From contig NW_019091380.1 of the NCBI RefSeq assembly GCF_001949145.1, positions 249,084 through 311,083 on the forward strand: 62,000 nucleotides of DNA, given 5' to 3'. This DNA is from Acanthaster planci. Taxonomy: Eukaryota; Echinodermata; Asteroidea; Valvatida; Acanthasteridae. Both the position numbers and the translations under genes were made by a program. The notes under the pieces were generated by a model that saw nothing but the letters and a program-made list of their open reading frames with translations, was not told the origin of the DNA and did not search any database. This document shows positions 11,890 through 27,100 of the stretch, piece after piece. How positions within the stretch are numbered: the stretch's first letter is position 1; every line of letters starts with the position of its first letter.

Positions 11890-14800
11890 CAATCTTCGCA
11901 GACATTAATTTATTTGACACTTTTTGCACAATCTGAAACATCTACAGTGTTCTGTTACATTCGTATATCTCTTAACAATGTTACAAATTAATCCGGAGAT
12001 AACAATGATTAGGATTTTACATGACCTGCATTATACGTGGAGCACAAGGCTCTCAGTGGCATAAATAAGATTACAATTCTTATATTTCATTGATGCTATG
12101 AACAATGACGATGGGACATTACTATATAAAAGCTCATCTGTTACACAAATATGGAAAGTTGAATTTCTTGTTGACATTTTGATAGGTATTGTTTCCTAGT
12201 GGTAACTTTAAAAAGAAAACTACAAAGGTATACATTGGAACTATGGGTGTGATGCGTGAAAAAGGCTAAATGAATTTTATATCAGCTGCAAAAAGTGCAC
12301 CAAAATTAGATTTTAACGTTCTTCTGACTGCTCATCTTGGTTAAACTGGAAAAAACAGGAATGTACCTTTGTACTTGAGAATCAAAAGTCACACTGTACA
12401 AACAATATGAAAGGCAAAATTGCACTTCAAACAAAAAAATGGGCATAGATATGTACATCAGATAATCTCTTGGAAAATACAAATCCTTTCTTAACATAAT
12501 GCCTGAAAATATATTACTGGGGTCTTTTAATGCAATAGCAGCTGAACTAAAGGCTTGGGGTTCTCAGAAGCAAAACCACATAGCATGCGTTCAATATTTT
12601 GCTTTGAAGATAAGTGAAAGGGACAATGTATTGTTGCCCAATTCAAAACTTTGCATAAGACTCCATCATGCATAAAATTTGAATAAATGAATAAAAGGGT
12701 CGAGAGAAAACCAAAACATATATACTGTTAGAAAATCTTTAATCGGTGACATAAAAAATAAGCATTATAAATAGATTTTTGTCTTGTGTGCAATGTTATT
12801 TTCTCTAGTTATTTGACCTTAGAATCATGAAGATGATTCCCAGCTCAAATCATCTCTTTGCTCCTTTATGCATGGGCTGCATAAAAATGAAATACAAAGA
12901 ATAAATGTAAACAAGAAGAATATCAGTAAAATTCTAATTTGGGGTTACATTTAACCATTGCAAGTGTTTAATGTTAAATAAGCTCACATTTGTGCTTTGA
13001 GAGAGCAGGATTGGAATTTTGAGAAATTAAGTGGTTTTGTATAACAAACAAGATGGAGAAGAGTACTGTGTCAGGTCCCTTATGTAAACTGGTACAAGGT
13101 TCAGCCATGACAATAATGACTTCCTCTGGCAAGAGTAAGATTTTGCATACGAAATTCAAGTTCATATCTTCTACCCTTGTACCATACTTCCCTGTTGGTA
13201 GGACCCAAAATGGTTGGTTTCAGTTCAAACACCCTGGATTCTTGGCCTTGAACTGGGAATTTCGTCACCCTGGCAGTTAAATAAATGCTACAAATCTGGT
13301 TGATTTTAGGCTAAGACATATTTGGATGGTTGTTAAATCTATACTTTTGTATGTACAACTCACAGTTTAAATCATCTAAGATTACGTGCAGCTCTGAATA
13401 ACAGACAAAATGATCCTACTCCTGTTCTTCATTCAAGTTTGTACAAATCATACTATATTATATTCTTACATCTCAAATCAAATTGTATGCACACATTCTA
13501 CAGAAACAATTTCACATTTCCCACAATATTTCTAATCTTAAATAGTTACCACATTTCAGGCAGGAAATATTAGTCAATCGCAGGGCAGAGAAAAAACAGC
13601 AGCTGATATTGGCAGCTACAAAATCTTGAGAATACAGCAATGTCCTATTCCATGGCAAAGCATGGAACAACCCTTTTAAGATAAACGAGAAATGTCCATG
13701 CTTTGTCCATGTCTCTTACAAAACATGGAATTTCCCGCATATTTTGGAGGCATGTCCACGATGTGCTAGTGTCACTTCCACGACAGTGTCCAAGGTTTCC
13801 CCTCTTGTCAGTAATATGTTCACCATCACAAATGAGAACATCATTTATTGTTTAACCTTTGACCTCAGTAAACTGAATCTTTGAAGTATAAAAAGACATC
13901 ACGTGCCTTTGGGCTGATTAAAAACATGGCTCCTAGGCATTACCAACATTTGTCACTCTCAAAAGTGGAAATAATCCAGCCTTGTTTCGAAACAGTATAC
14001 CACAGTTTGGGGTGTTTAGAGCGAGCGGATTACCACCGGGGACAAAAGCGCTCCACCACCGCAGCGATGAGCCACACAGCACTTCTGCACGCTAATCTGG
14101 CCCCTATTGAAAAGAGGTCAGCAGTGCACTGAGCCAGGTTCGAGAACAAAAGACAGTCATATAATATCGCACAATTTGGGCTCTTTTTACAAGGCCGCGG
14201 GCCTGGCCGAAACACTCGGGCGTCAATGAAGGTCACCTGTCAACTTAGAGTAGGTTCTAAAGATTACTTCATGTGGGTATAAAACGTCCGTATATTTATT
14301 TGAATATATTTGAAGAATTTTGAAAACAGAAAAAATGATAATTATCCTGGCCCAGCATCATCAACATTGATAACTAACCCTGACGCGAAGTGGTTAACGC
14401 TTGCTGCTTTGTGCACAAATAGAAAGTAACCAACCAATCAAGGGCTGGGAAAACCAAGGGCCGTTGACGGAGTATGATCTTGATATAAGCCAATACAATG
14501 AGCAAGTCTGATAAAGAATTACATGTTAAGCACAGTTTGCCTTTTATGCTCTGATCAATTGCAGGCTAGTCAACAGTGTGAAGCTGAACTAAATGGATAG
14601 TTATGTAAGCCCAGCCAACTATATTTGGTCACATCACTGGTTACCAACTGCTGTCCATGTCACAGTGTACAGCAGGGAGCCTGGACAATGATTAGCCAAT
14701 GATTAGTTTGACTAGAGACCTCTGAACTCCACTATTGGAGCCGAGGTTCAAGGTACGTCACTAACCAACAACTGGGCAACCAATGGTCCTTGAACAACCC

Positions 14801-15103
14801 TGTTCCTTGTTTGTACAAACAGCTGGACCTGCGCTACATGAGTGAAAAATAGATTGAACATGCACATACTGAGTAGCAATGACCAAGTTTTCATTCACAA
14901 TATTCTGCTGAAGACTGCTCTCAAAATATATCACCACTGACAAGTACTTATCTAATAGTTTTCTCAGGAGGATCTCTCATACAAAACTACCACTCTAGTT
15001 TATTCTAAGATTCCTACAAGGAGTGAGTTTCAGTTAGGTAGCAGGATTGTTAACAAACTCATCTCAAAAAGGAAGTCCGGAATGGCCCTGATGTCTCATG
15101 GAG
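11890..15103 (-). other. Probable long 3' UTR of ATP8A
   Basis: No coding frame, splice pair or repeat is recognised between the stop at 15104 and an AATAAA on the minus strand (TTTATT at 11908..11913). The length of about 3.2 kb is plausible for a UTR but unproven; part could be intergenic. Confidence 0.4.
11908..11913 (-). terminator. Candidate polyadenylation signal (AATAAA), ATP8A
   Basis: AATAAA on the minus strand, followed by a minus-strand sequence that could be cleaved near 11,890. Earlier hexamers in the UTR may also be used. Confidence 0.35.
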
Positions 15104-18100
15104 TCATCGGTTTTCCTGGATCACCACTGCTCCCTGTGGACGCTTTGTTGAGTCAAAAACCCTGATGACCTCCGCCTTAGATTCAGAAAACAAGACAAGA
15201 GTTTTATAGATCACGCATAACTTTGCAGGTTGCTGACTTGGCAAAGTGAGGAACTGGAAAGTACCTTTTTTTTCTGTGCCTTGTTGGATACATTTTGCAG
15301 AGTTTGTTGCAGTGGCATATACGCCTTTCTCAGATTGGCAAGACTTACTCAAGGCAAAACAAAATGTATACATTGAAGACAAAATGTAAAAAAAAAAGTA
15401 AACTTCATACAGGTGTCACACAAGAATGAACATAAATTTGTCCAAAACTACGAAAATGTTGCCTTCTTGTAAGAGACTTACCAACTTACTTTTGGAATGA
15501 AACAAGTCGAAAGATATTTTTTACGGGCCACTGCCACCAATTGTCTGATTGTAAAAGCAAGCTTTCCAACGTATCACCTACTCTCTGGGCTAAAGAAATA
15601 GGTCAGGGATTCTTCAAACTGAAATTTGTCAACCTGGAATACAAGAAGGACTAAATATGTTGTACGTTACCTGTGCTATAGCTCCGTGCTCCTCTTGCGA
15701 AAAGGCATATCCATCTGTAATAAAAAGCAAAACGGTTGGACAAAGTTACATCATTATTGTGATCAACTCACACAAGTGAGATTAGTATGAACTAATGTGG
15801 CCACTGTGATAACGTACAAAGGAAATGGCCAATGCCTCTCTTTTCCAATTCCGATTTTAACAATGGTCATAAATGTTTGCTACATCCTGACTTACGCTGT
15901 GAGAGATCGTACTGTTCCGTGACACGTCGTGAAGAGCTGGGCGTTCTCTTAAACAACTTGTTCAGCAGTCTCGATGTCTCGGTGAAGCTGTAACAGAATC
16001 CAACAGAGACACACCATTTGTGGATACCTCTACCAATTATCAAAAGAAAACTACCGCCTCTGTCTTGATGCAAGGCTTGAGATCTGTCTGGCTTGCACAT
16101 TACATGTTGTCCTTTGCCCCTGATGCAAGTTGGGCAGACATGCACAGGCACATGCAGATGATCGTCAGTGTCATATTTTTCGCACCATTAAAAACGGACC
16201 ACCGAGACACTCCCAGGGTTCCCAGAATTGCATGCAAAATGTACACAAATACAGAGAAATGCAAATTGTTTGACAATCTGTGGGCCAACAGACATTGTCC
16301 TGAAAAATTAGTTAATCATTTAAATGAACTAACAGCTGAAAAAACGTTCATGGAAGGGAACAAGACACTTGTATGGTATCAGGCAATGTTTACTGAGTGG
16401 CATGAAACGATGTAAACATGGATTATGTAACACACAAATGTTTGGGGTTATGAATGGGCATGAAATGACAAGACCATGCTATTTCCATGAAGGTGGCACA
16501 CTAGATCAGTGCAAGTAACATCACTGCAGTTATTTTCAGTAAATGTTACTCGTTACTACATAGGTTGCAAGGTGATTACATAAGAGGCTATTCAATTAAA
16601 GCTTGCCATTACAGTCTCTGTTTGAATCTATTAACCCTAACCGCCAAGCATTTGTTTGGCTTACAGTACTCAGTACTGCGATGTACTAAGTGGTAGCCTG
16701 AGCCTGAAGGACCTAGTGCTACAAATTACTACTTCTGGCTAGGTTACTTCCATTGATTACTTGCACAGAGAACAATAAAGCCATGCATTCATAGTGCCAC
16801 AGCACTATATGGTACATTGTCTTTTCTATTGTATTTTATGGCTTCAGAGAACAATGCGGTCATGTCCTCTTACAAGCGGCAGCACTGATTACTACATTTG
16901 ACCGCAAGTAGTAATTTGTAGTATTATGTAGGGTTAGGGTTAATGCAGAAGACCCAGGCCGCCAGGTGAAATCTGGCCAGGTTGTATGATGTGCCGTTGG
17001 CCCGCTAAACTTCACAACCCAAGTAAAGAGTACGGCCAACAGGAGCTGAAGTACCACGCGACCATAACGTTTATGAGATCGGCCACCACTGCAGTAGTTT
17101 AAAGTTTGGTGTGCAACCAGACATCCTGGGGAACTGGACGAGGAGGCTTCTATTAGCTTGTAAAACAAGCATGAATTCTTTATCAAATGGCAGAACGGTC
17201 ACCACTTGTGCAACGTCTTATCATACCAATCTTTCTACTTTCATGGAGATTTGAATTAATGCCAACTGTTCTACTGTATGAAGCACCGCAGTCTTTGCCA
17301 ATGGCAATGGCAGATGTACGTTAGATCACGTGGGTCAGTGACAGCAACCTATAAACCGGGTATGCATTGTACTCAAATGATACATATTTTGCCAGAATTC
17401 ACAAACCATGCACAGATTTGTGTTTGCACTTACAAAATTCTTGACCGACCTCCATCCATCTTACAAGGTCAAAAGATCATTCTTTGTGCTACAATTCATT
17501 TCTGCTACAATCTTGAAAGTTAATTGCCCTCTACTTATCCCAGAGGTGAACAAAAAGTCCTACCATTCATGAATACACACATGCCATTAATGAATACATT
17601 CCCAGTCAGGTATGAAGCGCCAACGTGCCAAATTTCACTTTCTTGGAAACCCTCTCTTATCTTACCCATGCGCTGCCTTGCCGCCAATTGCATGTAATCT
17701 AAGAAAAGTCAATTAAAAAAATCTCAAATCTACTTACTTCGAGAATGACTAATCAGTCCAAATAAGGAGAAAACTTCCAAACACCTCCAGAAACATTTTA
17801 CAGATGGTTTTCAACTGTTTTTAAAACAACTGATTTGTGCATTCTGCACTAGCAATAACCTCAATATTCAGTGTTACAGAAAAGTTCTGTTGCATAATGC
17901 ATTTGCCATGCTTCTGTGAGAAAAACCCATCAAGGACAAATTTTGTCAGGCTCAATGAACATTTTCAGGTGAGCCATTTCTAAAAAGTACACAATGGAAC
18001 AAGACAACATCAAATGAAGGAAACCATTCAGCCTTTTTCTGGTGCTGAATTTGGAACTGTAAGGTGCGCAGATGCATAAAATGCCATTGTGTCATTCACC

Positions 18101-21100
18101 ATCATTTATAAAAAAGAATCGGTGTAAATTACTGACGTATTTGCCTATGCATTGCGACATGCTATGGAATACAGGCTGCTGCATAAGATGCCATTGTGAC
18201 TTTCTGTGTTGGGACAAATGCACTTGCATGCTGAAAATGTAAACACTTGCTAGCAATTGTAATCTCTGCTCATTTTTGAGGTGGGCTGCAAGATTCCAAA
18301 TTGGGTAAAACAGTGAAGAAGTGAAACAGTCGCAGGTTAAGAGGAGATGTAGAGTACATAGGCAATAGAGACATAGGTAACTGTGACCATGGAAATTGCA
18401 AGCTCGATGGGAGTTCAGCGTTGAACCAACCCAGAAGAAAACTTGTGACCTTTCCCAGAATTCATCAGTACCTCTGTGCGGCGGTGCAGTATGATGGAGT
18501 GTTTGTGCTCGTCAGTGATTTCTGATTAATGTTCATCTTACCCATGTGAAGCTTTAGTAGATATAGCATGAATACTAATTGTATTCCAATTATTGAAAAA
18601 AAAATGAATGAGCAAAGTCAATACTAAAATTTGACAAAATGTGATTTGAAAATTGTCACACTTTTGAGTATAAATTGGTCATAAAAATGGCAAAGAGAAG
18701 GAACTAGCACAATTCAACGAGGAGAAAGGTTGCATGATTTGAGCTTCATTGTAATCTGGTACGTTTCTATAAATATTTAAAAAACTTTTTTTGATGTTCA
18801 ACAGGGTATTTCTGAGTTACCTTTTTGTTGATAAAAGAAAATGCAATGTAAGTAAAACCTTCACTAGTTAACGTGTCAGTTTATTAGTATTCCAGCTTTC
18901 CTTTTAGTTTATTTCCTTACTGTTACATCATGTGATGAATGTTATGACAAATTAAACAATCAATAAACTCTAGTAACCCCAAAACTGAAATATGGAACAG
19001 TCCAATGGTCATGACAAACCTCTTTTTGACAGACCGCTGGATTATGGCAGTAGGGTCAATATGCTTGACCTCAGCTTCCTTGACCTCCTCAGCGAGGCTC
19101 TTGAAAAGAGTTCGTTTGAACCTGAACCAGATGAAGAAACATGAACTTCAAATTTTGCAAAATGGGCACAGAATTTGCAAAGAATCACCCTTGTTATGAA
19201 AATGTCATAAAACTGTGGAAGTACTTGTGAATATTTATGTCAGCACTTTAAGAATGCTAGAATTTCTATAAGAGGCATAAAAATTCTTATTGTACATCAT
19301 AAAAGGAAAAATAGTTTTTTGATAGTATCCCATATATCATCTATGGTCGAAGGAATTCTATGGCTTTTCGAAGCATTAAAGATAAAAACAGACCCAAAAC
19401 ATAATTACTTCATGCTTTGTTTACAGGGGGGCTGGATCGTATCTGATATCACTACCACAGGGAAGCATACAAGAAAACAGTTTGATGTCATTATATTATT
19501 GGTCTATTTATCTAAGCAGTACTTTGTAGTTTAGATGATTTTACATAGTTAACTTGTACTCTCTCCTTTCTTTCATCTAGGAACAGTCACAATGACGGCC
19601 AGTGTATCTAGGTTAAAAACTTAACCTAAACAGCAACTTCACGTGTTACATTTGTATCTCCACATCATCTCATGAGCGTTAAGCTAAAAGCTCTTTCCAC
19701 AGGCAGTAACACAGGTGCAAATGATAAACAGGTTTTCTTACGCTTTCCAGGCTACGTCACGCCATAAAGCGACGACAGGAATGAGGAAGAGAAGCATCCA
19801 GAAAATGCCACAAGCAAGCACCATGTGGGCCTAGAGGAGCGCAACAGAAAATGGAAACTTGTTGAGTGCAGTGTGGTGTTTGAGTGCTTCTGCAGTACCA
19901 AAGTCACTGCCAAATATGTCATTGGAAAGATGGGACCAAAGCCTGAGAACATGGACATTTGATGAGAAATACACAAAGGTAACAGTGCAAAATAAATGTA
20001 AGACTTCAGACACTCCCAGTTTCGTAAACAATAATAAGTTTTAAGGGCAACAGTACTCCGAAGGACATGGCTCAGTACTTTTGTCATAAAAAGTTCATTT
20101 TTATTAAACCTTTATTCTCATGTTACCAGTTCAATATTTGGCAGTGAACTCGATACTCAAAAACTACTTGACTACAACACTGATTTGGTGTGGTTAGTAA
20201 CAGCGCTGAATCAGAATTCTGCCAAGAACTCTTGGCAACCACGAGAATGACCAAGTTCATTCTTTTAAAGAAGCAAGGTCATTCAAGAACAAAGCACGCA
20301 AATAGCAACATGCTCAAGGCGTGTGAGTCTGCAGACAACCGTGCTGATGAGGCCATCCTTTATGCATGTTTTTGCTGTTACCGAATGACCTCTGCTTCAT
20401 TTTGAGCATGCACTGTTGGAATACCAAACTCCTTTCAGGTGGAGATTTTATTTTCGTTGCTACTGCTAGTTTCAGTTGTATCTTTTAACCTTAAGCCACA
20501 CACGTTTGTTTTATGCATGTGGAAACAACCATCACTGTTTTGCTTTTCACCGGGGGGGGAGGGGTAACTTGGCAACAAAAATGCTACATTTCAAGAAGAT
20601 GTGGAAGAGCTGAATAATTGTGGTGCTGTCTCTCACCTGTCCAGTCATGTCGGAGGCCATCTTGACGGCGGGGAATAAAGCCGAGTAGATGCCGAGGAAG
20701 ATGAACCAGGCGATGATGCTAAACCACATGGAGAAGTGGACGGGCTGCAAGGGATATCCAAGACGATAATAAAATTGTTGGTTAATCAAGACTTTTTGAT
20801 GAAGTGCTGCACGTAACTCATTGGTAGGGTAATTACAAAGATGACAGGTGGGATTCGGAACCTGCAACCTCCGAAAAAACTTGCCAGTGCCCTACCAACT
20901 GAGCTACCAAGCCGTGTTAGTGGCTCATCTAATTGTGTCAGTGCGTTTGTTCGGGGGTTCTAGACAGAAGCCATAGTCCTGTACTCAACACAGCCAAGGA
21001 TCTTGCCCAAAGTTGAGAGTTGAGACACCGGCAAAATCAGCAACATCGCTAATGTGGAAGGCGGTAAGCAGGGATCTCCATGAGTGGATGTGGCTTTTTT

Positions 21101-24100
21101 GAATTCAAAATGTCAAATAAACCATGTAGGAAAAATGACTGGGCGCTTGCACAACATTTATAACACAAAGATGAACAAAGAAATTTTAAAGTAATGCACA
21201 CCAAGACAATTCATAATCTCTTGGCAGTTCAACTAATATTCTAACGTCTGACATGCTAATGAGGCTGATGAGTGCTGTTCAACTCAAATCATTTTCCAAT
21301 CTTCACTCACCCAGCTCCAGGCATCCATTGTTAGACCTGCTTTCAAGGTGACTACAATAAGCACATACTGCAACAGAAAGGGAAAAAGTTTTTCTGTCAA
21401 GACAAAAAACAGAGACATAATAAAACAGACGGTTTTAAGTTTCTTCAAACCGTGCCGATGACTTCAGCGAAACAGTCTCTTGCCTTATATTGTCCGTTTA
21501 ATCAAGACATGTCAGTATCTCACCGTGTATGCCATGTTCCCCATGAATAGATGCCCGCCTAGTTTGCCGTCGGGGAATGCGACATCTTGGTAGAGGGCAC
21601 CAACCACAAACCAGAAGATAAGCAAGGAGTGATAGACGGCATTGGTGGTCCACATCCAGAACACCTGGGATGAAGGTTGAGAGCATACAATCAATGTTAA
21701 GAAGATCACGCACTATTTGTTTGTGGTTGTGGAGAGTACACACTTGTTGACACACAGATGTTTTTGGGATACCAGCAGCCAATTTCACAAAATATGGCAT
21801 AAGTCTTATGCCACTAATTTATGCCGTAGCTGAATAATATACTTACGTTTGATTTCACGAAAAGCTGCATAGCTGCGCCAAGATTTAATAATATCAAATT
21901 ACTGCTTTTATGACAGCTGTTACTTTCCAATATCACAACAGTCATCAACCAGTTGTTGTATTACCTCCACCTGCCATTTTGAAAAAGTTTTCGTCTGTTT
22001 TCCATCAGAAAATCTTGCAGTTCTCACAGCCAAACAAGTTTTTCATTACCTTCTACAACAAAGTTGCACATTTCTCCTATTAGCCTTGAGTCCAGCAATG
22101 ATGAGGCTCAACCAAACACGATAAACTAGTCAAATCATTCATTTTCATTTTGTTTGGCGCAACTCATGCCGCCTAAATTGACTGCGTAAGTTACGCCTTA
22201 AATTGTTATTTAAGTCGCGGACTTCAACAGTATGCCGGTTTCATGAAATCACTCTTTATTTGTTGCCCAACTTACACAATAAAATGTGGCGTAAGTGGAG
22301 TTACACCATTGGATAAAGTTTTGTAATATCGGCTACAGAGTCATTACGGGTACCAATTCTTGTTCCCACAAATTTTCTAACAAAATCATTTGTCCCCTTA
22401 ATGCGATAACGGCCTGGACACCTCCTCTTCTGTTATGCACCAGACAGATCTGGTCCAACAATAAACCATTTATCAACTGAGCAAAAGCACTGTGCTTTAA
22501 CCACTTGCCAGAGACTCAAAAAGCAACTTCAAATACAGCCAATTGCAACATATACTGATTCTACACTGTCATTTGGACAACATTTGTTTAAAATTTGTAA
22601 CAGCCAAGTAATAATTAGCCACACTCCAAAGCTCGTCCGTGGAGAGACAGTTGCTACAACAGGCCATGTATACAAATAAACAGTCAGCCTCCACAGATGT
22701 CTGATATACCGTGTGAGTATGTATGAAACAAGTGGATTAGGAACGAATGCCCATCTGCTGACTATTAAGATTCAAAAACAAGTCCACATAATATACAAAA
22801 CAGGCATCAGGTGCCTTTGAATCATATTCTATAGCACTGTGTAACTTTTATATGAGGTCTTTCTCTCTATTTGCATATCCCCAAAACTAAGCCAACAATA
22901 TGCAATTGTATAAGGTTGCGAACTTGCGGTTGTATACATGTAGCAGTTGGTAACGTATAGAGTATACAGAAACCATCCAAGTATCAAAGTTTAAACCAAA
23001 ACTCATACAAAAGAATATAAGTGAGCACACACAGCTTACACTTCATAGCACTTTTTCTTATCGCAGGGGTTTGGTCTATAGGGCATTTATGGACGTGCAG
23101 GTTGGCTCTGCATGGAATGAGTCGAACTCCACCAACCTTGGAGTTGAAGTACTCCGAGTTCTGGGAAGGCTTGTAGAGCTGGGGGAATCGCTGCATGCTC
23201 TCCACGCTGATATTACGATCAAAGAGACCAATGGCAAATGGAGGCAAAGCAGTGAAGGCCTAGGGCAAAGGATGAAGGGAGATAAAGCCAATCAGTGGTT
23301 TACAGATGACTTCCGGAGCGAATTCACCTGGCAACATTTATCTGCAAAAGAGTGAGCTTAAGATTTCCCAGACACTTTAGGCAAGACGTACATTTCACAT
23401 TATGTTTTTACATTCGCAACTTGTACATACTTTCTACTGTGAGTCATGTTTCCTAATGTGTATTCGATTTTGTTCTTGTCTTTGTTTGTTTGGTAGCCTG
23501 AACCACATGCTTTATTGTGTGTAGTATTATAGAATGGCAGGCCTTACACAAGCTTTCTTTTTTTTTGTAATATTTATAATGAGAAGAGGAAATACTAAAA
23601 AATAATAAAAATTAAAAAAGATATGGACGACGATGAAACACCCCGACTTTTTACTGTACGCATCCAAACAAGTTGGCCAACGGAACAACCTGAAAAGGAA
23701 CAGGTTGTGCCTGGAGATAACAGCGGATGCCTAATCAATTTATTCCATTTCTCATTTGGTCCGACTCACCAAGTTGTAGATGCCGATGCACCACTGGTTG
23801 AACAGGATCTGTCCTGACCAGCCATTCACAATGGCAAACCAGAACTGCAGGAGAAAAAAATACAAAGAATACTTTATGAAACTGAACAGAAGGAAAATGC
23901 TGGATTGCTAAAGCTGACAACTGGAGACACCACTCTGCATGTATGGGCAAAGGGTTACTCCAATCCTACCAGCTTCTTCATTAGATGCTCGTTTGGAAAA
24001 CACATCTTATTTGCAAAAGACTGTGGTGTTTCTGGTGTTCTCTTTCCAACTGGTCACTCTTGAGAACAGACAAATCCCGACGAAAGCCATGAGTCTTACT

Positions 24101-27100
24101 TTTACAAGCACTTTTTCTTCCTACTGGAGTGTTCCATGCATGGTTAATTTCATTAAAGCCAAAAGGCTAAAAGCAAGCAAAGCATACAAAATTTAAACCA
24201 CTCTATTTTCTATTGAGGTTAACTTAACATTCCAGATATTCAAATGTCCCTAAAAATTTGTATAACTACTTCTCAGTAAAATGCAAAGTTTGTGGTTTTT
24301 TCCACAAAAACTTTTTTCGCCAGCTGGGACACACAAAGCTTCCTCAGGTAAACAAGCAACACTACACAACCGCTATTTCATGTTCTTTGTCGAACTTCAA
24401 TAGCCTGGTGGACTGTGCACAGCCTGTGCTTTGGACAGCATCTCCTCAACGGTGAATCTGATCCAACTTGGGGCTCATCCAACTTTCGTACTCACCTCCA
24501 TGATGTAGAGGCAGATATTTTTATAGAAGGAATACAGGATGACCTTGGACAGGCGGTTGTAGCTCCACACGCCGTGCACCAGCATGAGCTTGTGGAGGAA
24601 GCGGAACTGAGCGATGGAGTAGTCGGAGCAGTTGGCTGCCTGGAGACCCTCACGGCCGCTGATGCCTATACCCACATCAGCAGCCTGGTAACAAGGAGAG
24701 GAAAAGGTAAGGTAGATGTGAGTGGTAAATTTCGCTTTTTGTCAAAGTTTTAAAGCGACTTGAAGAAAAACTGAGCTGGGACGGGGGAGTCAAGCTTTAG
24801 AATGCCGCTATAATGTCATGACAACTAGATATGAATTTCATGCGAGTTTGGGTAAATTCCTGTTCTGACTAATAGCTTTGCAGGCTTTGAATTGCCTGAC
24901 GGGCACGGCCATCGGTGCCCTCCCATTTGGCTGTGGTGCCTCCAAAAAGGGATCATGTTTCAGCGCCAAGATGGCAGCGTCCTTTTTTTTTCTCTAGGGC
25001 CGTAGTGCCCTACACGTGCATATCGACACGGAAAGCGACATACACATCGTTCCATGATCGTTCACATTCAACCGGAACACCGCGCTGCGCCACCCAAATG
25101 CACGGCATGCATGCATATGCAGGGCGTGCGTGCACTGTGTGTATGTGGGAATATCGTACACTCAGCCCGCCGCGCACCGGCGGCCCGGCCCGGCCCGCGC
25201 CATGCACACTACATGATCGCAAGCGCAGCACAGTCAGTGTTGCAAGGCAACACCCACCGGCCTACCCAACAACTTAACATAACAGCGCATGCCCAAGCCA
25301 AGCATTTTAATGTACCATGCAATAATGTTAGTCTAGAACAAGTGCCCATCAATGTGTACGCGTGTTAACGGTATATCGAGAGCTTCACTTTTTTCATGCA
25401 CACAGGACAATTGTATGGTCGTGGTAGTATTTTAACTAACACCACAATGTAGTGTTTGCAGTTTAGTGCCACGTGCCCTGTGCAATCCGAACTGTACATT
25501 TATGACATCGATTGGGACTACTTCATTCTCACGTACGTTACTGTGTGCAAAATCACTCAGCTGACTGGCCATGCTGGCCTGGCCAGTTTTTGTGGTAGGC
25601 AAAATGCCGCAGGAAAAAAACAGTTGCAGTCAAAATGGGCCGAATTTTCAGCATTAATGTGTCCATACCTGTATCATGCCGACATCGTTGGCACCATCCC
25701 CTATGGCCAGGGTGACCACCTTGACGCTCTGCTTGACCAGTTCAACTAATTCCGCCTTCTGCCGTGGGGTGACCCTTAAACAGAATATTAAATAGGTACA
25801 GATAGTCACAAAGAAAATGAAAGTTTTCTAGTGACAAGTGACAAAGTCTAAAAGAAAGTGTTTCAGTTGCATGTAGCATTAGTTGGTACATGACCTTTGA
25901 GTGGAAGAGCAAAGGGAACTATTCTCGATGTCAGTTAAAGAAAGAAAAGTTCATGCTCCCATGTGCGTCAGCCCGTGCACTGGGCACATATGCCGACGAA
26001 GAAAGTTAGCATCTTACCTGACACGGCTTGGAAAAAAACTAAGATTTCACGAGTCCAGAATGCCTGATCCTCATAATATAGGTGTCCAAATTACCGCAAG
26101 ACATCAGAGGAGACACTTAAGAAGATTCAGCACAACAAACAAATCCACTGCAACAATAACGTGCAGGGGGATCCCCCACTGGCTCTAGTAGGATCAAAAA
26201 ACCGATGTAAATGAAGACCATTTTTTGTTACCATCACTTGCGTTCATATTGATACCCAAGGACGGGATGAGGATTGAGGATCGGTTTCAACACTTGTACT
26301 TTTTCTCTTTACGGACACAAAAACCCATATACCAATACGCACTCCAGCACGGGCCCGGTAAAATGATTTGATTCGTTCTATGAAATGCCTCTCACCGGCA
26401 ACATATAACTGCTTTGCATGACATGGCCAACTCCAGGAAATCCTTCCTCATGTCAAAGTCCAGAGCAAACATCAAGGTCTGTGAACGGAAAGGTGGGGGG
26501 AGTCAAAAAGATGTGAGAGACTGTATGTTCTTCATTCAGGAATAATAAGAGGTATTTTGAATATACATTTACATTTATTTCAATGCTGCCATAGTTCATC
26601 AAAGGGTAATACAATGATATAATCACACTGACACATCATGTGCAATGTATAGAGATATGACAGTTAATTTAAATTGAACTTTAACCTACGGCAACATCTA
26701 GGTCTGGAGTGAAGCAACAACTTTTGTTCTCCAGCCTATGGTCAGACAAACAGACGAGAGACACACATGAAGACAAAGCACAAAAAAAGATGTAAGATAA
26801 TAATCAATGCCATTATTACCCCCATTACGATGTTTTGGTATGTAATTAGAAAGGAACGTTTATGTTTTCTTGTATAACTATGAAGAGTGGCCAATGATTT
26901 GAGAGAATCGTCCAGACTATTCCAATATATAGTGACACATTGGACAACACTGTTTTTGGACAAAGAAGTTCTACAAAAGCTAATATAATGTTTGTGACTG
27001 GTTGTACTGTGAGTATTATAGGAATGAATATTTCAGGTTAATGTAAAACATGAATTGAAACAAGAAGTTAATGCATGATGAATATATTTATACATAAATT

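Noticed and set aside
16020-16415. A 131-codon open frame on the plus strand inside an ATP8A intron
   Set aside because: It starts at GTG, has no recognisable domain and no splice or promoter support; most likely chance.
16631-16943. Interstitial telomere repeat (GTTAGGGTTAA)
   Set aside because: Only one repeat unit at each end, placed as inverted termini of a MITE with TTAA target sites.
20847-20913. A functional tRNA gene
   Set aside because: A and B boxes are present, but the B box has an insertion and the arms do not fold into a proper cloverleaf; a SINE head is the better reading.
24915-25277. A 120-codon frame through the CpG-rich patch
   Set aside because: Open mainly because GC-rich sequence has few stops; the composition (Arg, Pro, His, Cys) reflects base content.
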